Assembly: GCA_963753225.1 (NCBI GenBank)
Contig: CAVWBQ010000042.1
Span: forward strand, 186,001 to 250,000
Length of the DNA: 64,000 nt
DNA from: Palsa-504 sp963753225
Lineage (GTDB): Bacteria; Actinomycetota; Actinomycetes; Streptosporangiales; Streptosporangiaceae
Reading direction: 5' to 3'
Made by a program: the position numbers and the translations under genes. Below the pieces are notes generated by a model. The model saw only the letters and a program-made list of their open reading frames with translations. It made no database searches and was not told the origin of the DNA. Below are positions 58,948 through 64,000 of this stretch, piece after piece (positions within the stretch are counted from its first letter, which is position 1; every line of letters begins with the position of its first letter).

Positions 58948-59327
58948 CTAGTTCATCGCCTCGACCAGCTCCGAGCGCCAGGCAGGGGCCTCGAACGCCC
59001 GGGGTAGTAACGCGTCTCCCTTGCGATCAGCCCGTGGTCGTCCATCTCGAAGATGACGACGGTCTGCCACCGGTCGTTGTCGCCGTAGTCGATATCCGCC
59101 TCGGCTACCCACACGCTCCTGGCACCGGTCACCCTGCGCACGGTCACAGCCGGCGGCCCCGCGGGAAACACCTCCTGGAGTCTGCGCAGCGCGTCGCGGC
59201 CGCGGATCCGCTCGCCCGACTGCGGCATTTCCATCACGAAGTCGGGGCGGCGCAGCAGGTACTCCCTCTCCGGAGAGAGGCCGCCGTATCCGCCCAGCCC
59301 GAGCATCCGTTCCAGGCCCTCCCGCAT
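58948..59327 (-). pseudogene. SnoaL/NTF2-like protein with a C-terminal frameshift
   Basis: From ATG 59327: RPDFVMEMPQSGERIRGRDA, LRRLQEVFPAGPPAVTVRRV, VWVAEADIDYGDNDRWQTVV, IFEMDDHGLIARETRYYPG. This is a cone-shaped NTF2/SnoaL fold. Near 58995 the frame changes. The restored end reads AFEAPAWRSELVEAMN with a stop at 58948, the standard C-terminus of the group. One indel is enough. Members are often small isomerases, cyclases or ligand-binding proteins, and its role is unknown. Its start region lies 21 bases from a truncated hydrolase gene on the other strand. Confidence 0.7.
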
Positions 59328-59347
59328 GGCGGCACGGTGAAAGCCGC

Positions 59348-59836
59348 GTGGCGAAAGCGGTACTGATCAGTTCGGTGCCGCCCCTTATGGTGCAGACCGA
59401 CGCCAATCCCGGCGGCCTGCCGAAGAGCGTGTTCGACGATCTCCAGGCCCAGCTGGCCGCTAACCGGTCCGAGTTCTACCGGGCCCTGGCGTCGGGCCCC
59501 TTCTACGGCTTCAACCGGCCCGGCGCGCAATCCTCCGAGGCGATCATCGAGAACTGGTGGCGCCAGGGAATGATGGGCGGAGCCAAGGCACACTACGACG
59601 GCATCGTCGCCTTCTCCCAGACCGATTTCACCGAGGACCTCAAGAAGATCACGGTGCCGGTCCTGGTGATGCACGGCGACGACGACCAGATCGTTCCCTA
59701 TGCCGACTCCGGACCGCTGTCCGCGCGGCTCGTGCAGAACGGGACGCTGAAGACGTACCACGGATTCCCCCACGGTATGCCGACCACCCAGGCCCCGACG
59801 ATCGACGCTGACCTGCTGGCCTTCGTGCAATCCTGA
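59348..59836 (+). pseudogene. Alpha/beta hydrolase (non-haem haloperoxidase type), 5' truncated
   Basis: The frame holds only the C-terminal 160 residues of a chloroperoxidase-like hydrolase of about 275: KAVLISSVPPLMVQTDANPG, FDDLQAQLAANRSEFYRALA, GPFYGFNRPGAQSSEAIIEN, VPVLVMHGDDDQIVPYADS (acid residue) and YHGFPHGMPTTQAPTIDADL (His). The first half, with the oxyanion strand and the GHSxGG nucleophile elbow, is absent; immediately before lies the NTF2-like gene on the other strand. It cannot be active and is a remnant. The coding bias of the remaining part is still normal. Confidence 0.75.
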
Positions 59837-59974
59837 CCGGACTGCCCGCAGGACACCGATCCGCATGCGCGCCGGCGGCGGTCCTTGCGGCGCTCCCGCT
59901 CGGCCTGCCGGCCCGTCCCGCACGCAGCATCCAGGGCCTGTCCAGGCCCGAACCGGCCGAGGATCTTACAGCGA

Positions 59975-60481
59975 TCAGGTGCGGTCCTGGTTCCGGGAGA
60001 ACCGCATTGCACCCCAGAACCTTTCGGGAGTGTCCGGACGGGCAACCTCGTCAAGGTGCAGCGTGATCGTGGGATCAGGCGGAAGTCCTAGCCTGCGGCG
60101 CAGCCGTGGACTCTCGGCCGGAGTGACATCGAGCCGGTAGCCGACGAGTATGCGGGTTTGCGGATCCGCAAGGCGAAGATGCTCCAGTGAGACCGGCACT
60201 TCGGGAAGCTCCGATACCCTGAGGAGTTCGTCGTCTGATGTCAGCTCCGCTATCTCGCGGATGTCCTCGCGGGACTTCGGCGTCAGGCGGGTCGTGGTTT
60301 CATGGACGCCACCGGTCCGCTGGAGTATGTCTCCAAGAACAACACCCGGTTCAGCGCGCATGTCTTGCTCGATTCCGGCGGGCCGGTATCTGCTAGGGCG
60401 CCACGTGATCGCCCTCTGATAGTTCTTCATCATCGGATGATCAGGCCTAAGGACCTCCGCGTACGTTCTGAAGGTCGCCAT
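59975..60481 (-). CDS. Hypothetical protein
   Basis: 168 residues from ATG 60481; no family recognised. N-terminal MATFRTYAEVLRPDHPMMKN, then RPAGIEQDMRAEPGVVLGDI, VHETTTRLTPKSREDIREIA, ELTSDDELLRVSELPEVPVS and LRLADPQTRILVGYRLDVTP, ending RPDTPERFWGAMRFSRNQDR. It is mainly polar and charged, with mixed helix and strand expected and no signal or membrane segment. Codon bias is weaker than in neighbours (more A and T at third positions), which may mean recent acquisition. It is isolated, with about 180 bases on the upstream side and a remnant gene on the other. Confidence 0.55.
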   Translation of the reverse strand: MATFRTYAEVLRPDHPMMKNYQRAITWRPSRYRPAGIEQDMRAEPGVVLGDILQRTGGVHETTTRLTPKSREDIREIAELTSDDELLRVSELPEVPVSLEHLRLADPQTRILVGYRLDVTPAESPRLRRRLGLPPDPTITLHLDEVARPDTPERFWGAMRFSRNQDRT

Positions 60482-60665
60482 CGGGCATCACCTGGACTGC
60501 TTTCCTCACGTGAAGTATCAGGCGCCGCGCGACTGCTGCCCGCACCTGCGGCCGTGTCCAGTCTGTCACGTACCTGGCGGGCATTGAACCGCTGCGCCTA
60601 TCCCGGCATCTGAACCCCGCACCGTCGTCTGCCTGCTGATGGCGGGGAGCAGCCGGGCGGCAGGG

Positions 60666-61112
60666 TCACCCTTGGGCGGGAATCTCCCGGATGCCGAGTT
60701 GCTGGAAGAACAGCAGGCTGTCCGCGTTGGCCCAGTACTCGGCGAGCATGCCGTCGTCGATGCGCAGGGTGTCGGTGCCGGTGAAGGTGACCTCACGGCC
60801 GACCGCTTCGGGCGACGCGCCGGGGAAGCCGCCGCGGTAGGTTCCGCGTGCCTTCCACCGCACGACCATGTGCTTCTCATCGGTGATCGGCCCGACCTCG
60901 ATGACGAAGGCCAGGTCGGCAAGGATGGCGTGGATGCCGCTGACCCACCCGTTGAGGGCCTGGCGGCCGCGAACCTGGTCGGTTCCCGTCCCGGTCAGCG
61001 GCGCCGCGTGGGCGACGAAGTCCTCGGCGATGATCTTCTCGGTGAGGTTGAGGTCGCCGTTCCACAGGTCCTTCCACGGTTCGGCGAGCGCGGCGTTGGC
61101 TGCATTGGACAT
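60666..61112 (-). CDS. SnoaL-like polyketide cyclase/ester cyclase family protein
   Basis: 148 residues from ATG 61112 after an AAGGAA tract. NTF2-like fold: EPWKDLWNGDLNLTEKIIAE, DFVAHAAPLTGTGTDQVRGR, HAILADLAFVIEVGPITDEK, HMVVRWKARGTYRGGFPGAS, EVTFTGTDTLRIDDGMLAEY, WANADSLLFFQQLGI. This is the ester cyclase/SnoaL subgroup common in actinobacteria, of uncertain function outside polyketide pathways. Upstream lies a near-perfect 24-bp palindrome (61180-61203) and the remains of a divergent TetR gene, so this gene was probably TetR-repressed. Confidence 0.85.
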   Translation of the reverse strand: MSNAANAALAEPWKDLWNGDLNLTEKIIAEDFVAHAAPLTGTGTDQVRGRQALNGWVSGIHAILADLAFVIEVGPITDEKHMVVRWKARGTYRGGFPGASPEAVGREVTFTGTDTLRIDDGMLAEYWANADSLLFFQQLGIREIPAQG

Positions 61113-61179
61113 GACGGGTTCCTTCCAGCGGGGGGCGTTCTGGCTGCTGCACGCGGTTGGAACCAGCGCCAGCCAGCTA

Positions 61180-61203
61180 GTTACGAAATGTTCGTTTCGT
61201 TAC
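61180..61203. promoter_or_regulatory. TetR-type operator between the cyclase gene and a TetR remnant
   Basis: Half-sites GTTACGAAA (61180-61188) and TTTCGTTAC (61195-61203) are inverted with a 6-base spacer and only a base swap between the arms. The size and position between divergent genes are typical of a TetR-family operator. The cyclase start is 68 bases to the left and the TetR remnant starts about 60 bases to the right. Confidence 0.6.
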
Positions 61204-61264
61204 AGGCTCTAACAAGAGCATGTACCTGTTACGCTATGCCTGTCAACTCCGGACGGGAGGATTC

Positions 61265-61469
61265 GTGCCAGCTATGCCCGCACCCGAGCCGCCACCCCGG
61301 CCGGGCGGCCGCCTCCCAGCTTTCGGCCTGGGCTCACAAACACAGCCTCGAGGCTGACCCGGCGACCGCCCTCCGCGCCGTCCTCGCCTGGAGCCGCCTG
61401 CACGGCTTCGTCAGCCTCGAAATCACCGGAAACCACGCTTCCCGGATTCGAGGGCTCTGGCACGTCTGA
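61265..61469 (+). pseudogene. TetR family regulator with the DNA-binding domain deleted
   Basis: A GTG at 61265 after GGGAGG begins VPAMPAPEPPPRPGGRL, a typical disordered TetR N-terminus. Within 40 bases the frame changes and the text is already the last segment of a TetR ligand domain: SAWAHKHSLEADPATALRAV, LAWSRLHGFVSLEITGNHAS, ending 61469. The helix-turn-helix and most of the ligand domain (about 130-150 residues) are missing, although both ends remain. It cannot bind DNA. The operator it once used is still present upstream, so the adjacent cyclase gene is presumably derepressed. Confidence 0.6.
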
Positions 61470-61648
61470 GTAAAGGGTTCATCTGCGAGTCGCAGACTGG
61501 TGCGCCCGTCCGGCCGGGTCTACGATCTTTAGACCGCAGTGGTCTCCAGCCCTTTGCCTCTTGCCTCGCCCACATCGGCAGAAGCCGCCGGGCGTCATAG
61601 GGACTGGCAGGTGATCCCTTCGCCTGTTCCCACCGGAGGGGAATCTCG

Positions 61649-62011
61649 ATGACGCTGTACATGTACCAGGCCTCCTATACCGCAAAGTCGATGGCGGCTC
61701 AGCTCACGGAGCCGCACGACCCCATGGAAGCGATCGGGCCGACACTGGAGGACCTGGGAGCCACGATCTTGGTGGCTGGCTTCCCGTTTGGCGAGTATGA
61801 CGTGCTCATCGTGTATGAGGCCCCCGATGATGTGACCGCTGCCAGCGTCGCGATGGCAGTTGCCGCCGCGGGCGAGGTCAAGTCGGCCAAGACCACGCGA
61901 CTGCTCAGCGGGCAGGAATGGCTCGAGTCGTTGCGTAAACGCAGGATTGTCACCACCCGGAAGGCGCGCCAGCCGAACGACCACCGGCACCAATCGCCGG
62001 AATCCTCCTAG
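61649..62011 (+). CDS. GYD domain protein
   Basis: 120 residues from ATG 61649, with CCGGAGGGGAA upstream. One GYD domain: LYMYQASYTAKSMAAQLTEP, AIGPTLEDLGATILVAGFPF, GEYDVLIVYEAPDDVTAASV, AMAVAAAGEVKSAKTTRLLS, then a basic tail (RKRRIVTTRKARQPNDHRHQ). The GEYD of this protein corresponds to the family's GxYD motif. GYD proteins are small alpha/beta ferredoxin-like proteins of unknown function, often stress-associated. The frame is intact. It stands between the TetR remnant and a long gene-free stretch. Confidence 0.88.
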   Translation: MTLYMYQASYTAKSMAAQLTEPHDPMEAIGPTLEDLGATILVAGFPFGEYDVLIVYEAPDDVTAASVAMAVAAAGEVKSAKTTRLLSGQEWLESLRKRRIVTTRKARQPNDHRHQSPESS

Positions 62012-62148
62012 AACGGCGGAAGATCCGCGGGGGCAAGTAGGTCAAGCCTTCTTAACCGTCCCGGCACTGAGCCCGCCAGCCCATCCGCTCATGTTGCGGG
62101 CCGGGTGCTCCCCGGATCGTTGCGGTGCCGCCAGGCTCGTTCGTCGCG

Positions 62149-62196
62149 TTTCCGCGGAAGCGCCTTGTGCATGATTTCACAAGCCGTCTCCGCGTC
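62149..62196. repeat. Structured intergenic repeat, copy 2
   Basis: TTTCCGCGG (62149-62157) then TTTCACAAGCCGTCTC (62175-62190), the same blocks as at 4137-4181 with a spacing three bases shorter. The closing GGAAACGCC arm of copy 1 is not conserved here. In this copy the middle forms TTGTG-N8-CACAA (62165-62182). Confidence 0.5.
62165..62182. promoter_or_regulatory. Possible Rex-type operator
   Basis: TTGTG-CATGATTT-CACAA has the arms and 18-bp length of the actinobacterial Rex (redox repressor) site, TTGTG-N8-CACAA. The central bases do not match the usual AACGCGTT, and no NADH-related gene is adjacent. It may be a chance feature of the repeat. The next gene downstream starts at 62437. Confidence 0.3.
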
Positions 62197-62436
62197 TTCG
62201 CTGGGCGAGGCGTTATTAACTGGGAGAGGCGTTACTAATGCATCACCTGCGACTCGGAGGATGAGCCGGTCTCGCGGCGCGAGCTTTAGCCGCCGCGCCG
62301 CTGGCCGTGCGGGCGCCTGGCGCGGCAACATTCGTGGTCGTGATCTTACCCGTGGTAACGTCAGGTAGTTGCTCCGGACCTCGGTGACTGATGGTGCTTG
62401 CTGACTGCGACGCCGCCGAGAGGCTCGGAGCTTTAG

Positions 62437-62910
62437 ATGCTGGGATCAGGTAAGACCGGCCGGGTTCGTGCTTCCGCCACGGCTAGCTCGGCCCGCAGCC
62501 GGGACAGTTACCAGCGTTATGCCGTCGCGCTGTACCGGCAGGCACTGCTGGCGCCCGGTGACCCGGCTCCGGCCGGGCAACCCGCCGGTGACGCCGCCGC
62601 CGGTGACGCCGCCGCCGGTGAGTACGCGCTGGCCCCGGGCGCAGAGCGCGGCGAAGACGATGCGCATTACCGCCTGGCCGAGTCGATCGTGCGGCGCTGT
62701 CACCAGCTGGTGGCCGGCCCGGCGCGGCACGATCGCCGCCCCGGGCTATCCGGCGGCCTGGGGTCCATCCGGGCCGGCAGGGTGCGGGGAATCGGTCAGC
62801 TTGACATGGCGGTCCTGGTGCGCACGGTACGGCGCAAGCGGACAACCTCACGGACCGCGGCCGGCCAGGACGGCGATCAGGCAGGTGGCGCTGCTGCCGG
62901 CGGACGGTAA
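62437..62910 (+). CDS. Hypothetical protein
   Basis: 157 residues from ATG 62437. N-terminal RVRASATASSARSRDSYQRY, then AVALYRQALLAPGDPAPAGQ, a short tandem repeat GDAAAGDAAAG, HYRLAESIVRRCHQLVAGPA, and a basic C-terminal part (TVRRKRTTSRTAAG). The pairs of short helices SYQRYAVALYRQALL and HYRLAESIVRRCHQL look like part of a helical, possibly sigma-factor- or anti-sigma-like, region, but this is only an impression. The last 35 codons have a repetitive low-complexity text and weaker bias, so the end may be affected by an indel. No signal peptide or membrane segment. Confidence 0.5.
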   Translation: MLGSGKTGRVRASATASSARSRDSYQRYAVALYRQALLAPGDPAPAGQPAGDAAAGDAAAGEYALAPGAERGEDDAHYRLAESIVRRCHQLVAGPARHDRRPGLSGGLGSIRAGRVRGIGQLDMAVLVRTVRRKRTTSRTAAGQDGDQAGGAAAGGR

Positions 62911-63008
62911 CCGGCGCCAGGCCAGGGGCGGGCACCACACAGGGGCGCTGCCCGCTCCGGATTGAGGCATATCAGATGTCGCGGGCCGCCAGAGAGAAGG
63001 AGGAACTG

Positions 63009-63128
63009 ATGCGTGCACTCGGATACGTCACGGCGATCACCCTGACAGCTGCCGGAATCGCGCTTGGGGTGATAGCGGTCAGGGCGTTGCCGGAAACGCG
63101 GCGGTACCTGGCAATGAGGAAGATCTAA
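63009..63128 (+). CDS. DUF6893-like small membrane protein
   Basis: 39 residues from ATG 63009 to TAA 63126-63128, with the strong ribosome site AGAAGGAGG. One membrane helix YVTAITLTAAGIALGVIAV followed by RALPETRRYLAMRKI. The pattern hydrophobic helix then SLPD/ALPETRRYxxMRR is that of small DUF6893-type proteins in actinomycetes. The role is unknown; they are probably membrane anchored with the basic end inside. A gene of this size is easily missed but the ribosome site and pattern make it convincing. Confidence 0.65.
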   Translation: MRALGYVTAITLTAAGIALGVIAVRALPETRRYLAMRKI

Positions 63129-63168
63129 CGCGGGCCAGCCGAACGGCCGGATGCTGGCTGCCATCCCA

Positions 63169-63297
63169 TCAGCCTTGCGCCGCGGCTCCTTGAACCGCAG
63201 GGTGAGCGGCGTGAAAGATCAGCCGCATCGCCAGCTCCATTTTCCCGGCTGGCACGACGACGATGTTCGGCCGCGACATGAACGAGTCATGCAGCAT
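63169..63297 (-). CDS. Small ORF of unknown status
   Basis: 42 residues from ATG 63297: HDSFMSRPNIVVVPAGKMEL, AMRLIFHAAHPAVQG. Codon bias is good in the middle and weaker at the end. It ends 41 bases after the small membrane protein gene on the other strand. It could be a remnant of a longer gene. No family recognised and no clear ribosome site. Confidence 0.3.
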   Translation of the reverse strand: MLHDSFMSRPNIVVVPAGKMELAMRLIFHAAHPAVQGAAAQG

Positions 63298-63341
63298 TGA
63301 CAGCGGCCCGGCTGGCGAAGGTGCCGGGCGGCGCATGCAGG

Positions 63342-64000
63342 TCAGCTGGCCGGGGTGACGATCCCGTACTCGTGGATCTTGCGGTAGATCGTCGCCCGGG
63401 ACATGCCCAGTGATCCGGCTCCCTTGGCCTTGTTACCGTGGTGGTCCAGCAGGCTCTGCACGATGGCATCGCGTTCTAGCGACTCCAGCGGGCTGAGCAG
63501 CCGGCGGCTCACGCTCCAGCATTCGGGCGGAAGGTCACCGGGATGGATTGTGCCGGTGCGCCGGTGCCGGGCAACCCGTCGCAGGACCTGCCAGAGCTGC
63601 TCGGTATTGCCCGGCCAGTTCGACCGCAGCAGCAGATGCATCGTCTCGGGCGAGCAGGCCGACGGGCCGTGAGGGTTCAGCCTGGCCAGGAAAAACGGCA
63701 CGAGCTCATGCAGGTCCTCGATGTGGTGGCGTAGCGGGGGAAGCTCCGCGGCACCCGGGAAGAACTGCAGCAGCCCGGCCAGGTCGCCGCGGCCCTGGCC
63801 GTGGCTGAGCGTGACCGCAACCCACAGAACTTGCTGCCTGCCCGCGGCCAGGGCTTGCTCCAGCGCTATCCTCAGCGCCTGAAGCCGCACGCTGCTGAGC
63901 CGGTCAACGTGCCGGATGACCAGGCTCCCCTCGCCGCCGAGCAGTTCGCTCAGCACCCGCATCATCCAGTCGTGATCACCGGCTTCGGCGGCGTCTAGCA
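63342..64000 (-). CDS. Fis-type/sigma-54-activator-like regulator, C-terminal part
   Basis: The frame is open through the right edge. The visible part includes an ATG at 63965, but text such as DAAEAGDHDW continues upstream, so the real start is outside. It reads like the last part of an AAA domain followed by the helical bundle (RHHIEDLHELVPFFLARLNP, MHLLLRSNWPGNTEQLWQVL) and ends in a Fis-type helix-turn-helix SLLDHHGNKAKGAGSLGMSR, ATIYRKIHEYGI. This is the plan of NtrC-family or actinobacterial GAF/AAA/Fis regulators. The GAFTGA loop is not in the visible part. The gene probably controls a metabolic operon that lies beyond the window. Confidence 0.78.
   Translation of the reverse strand, partial: LDAAEAGDHDWMMRVLSELLGGEGSLVIRHVDRLSSVRLQALRIALEQALAAGRQQVLWVAVTLSHGQGRGDLAGLLQFFPGAAELPPLRHHIEDLHELVPFFLARLNPHGPSACSPETMHLLLRSNWPGNTEQLWQVLRRVARHRRTGTIHPGDLPPECWSVSRRLLSPLESLERDAIVQSLLDHHGNKAKGAGSLGMSRATIYRKIHEYGIVTPAS

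Larger units (their letters stand above)
62012..62436. other. 425-base gap with repeat elements, no gene seen
   Basis: No frame has coding bias. The gap contains the second copy of the structured intergenic repeat (62149-62196) and a direct repeat GAGGCGTTATTAA (62207-62219) / GAGGCGTTACTAA (62226-62238) spaced 19 bases. It is less GC-rich than average and may hold promoter elements for the gene at 62437. Confidence 0.55.

Noticed and set aside
1..64000. tRNA or rRNA genes
   Set aside because: No stretch with cloverleaf-type arms and a T-loop consensus, and no rRNA conserved core, was noticed on either strand. A covariance search could still reveal a missed tRNA.
1..64000. Biosynthetic gene cluster with PKS or NRPS modules
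   Set aside because: SnoaL-like, ABM, SRPBCC and LAL genes hint at natural-product chemistry, but no core synthase, carrier protein or tailoring set is present. They are scattered single genes.

Overview
The window is a 64 kb stretch of high-GC DNA with the codon bias (third positions nearly all G or C) and gene families of a filamentous-type actinomycete: WhiB, a conservon-type kinase with a roadblock partner, DUF1707 proteins, MmyB-like XRE regulators, large ATP-binding LuxR (LAL) regulators, small DUF6893-like and hydrophobic proteins. Nothing fixes the species; Streptosporangiales- or Trebonia-like soil actinomycetes would fit. No rRNA, tRNA, CRISPR array, prophage or intact transposase was seen.

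Layout. 1-4 kb: a run of damaged genes (internally deleted YbjQ, truncated YjbR, frameshifted enoyl-CoA hydratase and VOC protein) around an intact hydroxypyruvate isomerase. 4-8 kb: DUF1707 protein and a partial conservon (cvnB, frameshifted cvnA). 8-13 kb: hydrolase, XRE regulator, type-3 prolyl-tRNA synthetase, MDR oxidoreductase/SRPBCC pair. 13-25 kb: redox and glycerolipid genes (glpD, poxB, flavoprotein of the alkyl-DHAP synthase type plus diacylglycerol kinase) mixed with frameshifted LysR, VOC and disulfide oxidoreductase genes, and an internally deleted LAL. 25-38 kb: two large LAL regulators, a NarL-type two-component pair, WhiB, then an SDR / carboxymuconolactone decarboxylase-hydrolase fusion / MFS set. 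38-40.8 kb: SDR, epimerase-like protein, an MFS gene cut off after about 50 codons, and an island of inverted and dispersed repeats. 40.8-48 kb: PLP decarboxylase, PPK2, DoxX, flavin amine oxidase, second copy of the MDR oxidoreductase, RecQ. 48-58 kb: stress-type PRC-barrel and hydrophobic proteins, epimerase, M1 aminopeptidase, isochorismatase-like hydrolase, MFS, a secreted two-repeat protein and an MprAB-like two-component system. 58-64 kb: small monooxygenase/SnoaL proteins, gene remnants (hydrolase, TetR), GYD protein, small proteins and the end of a Fis/sigma-54-type regulator.

Two themes stand out. First, decay: about a dozen genes change frame one or more times although every segment keeps normal codon bias, and at least three (YbjQ, one LAL, a TetR) have lost internal blocks while keeping both ends. 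This is either recent pseudogenisation or indel errors in the assembly, and raw reads would decide. Second, repeats: several short inverted or dispersed intergenic repeats recur at distant sites, including one at the truncated MFS gene, which suggests small non-autonomous elements. The best candidates for uncharacterised biology are the secreted duplicated-repeat protein next to the MprAB-like system (55.5-58.3 kb) and the LAL-regulated SDR / decarboxylase-hydrolase / MFS set (31.9-38.0 kb).
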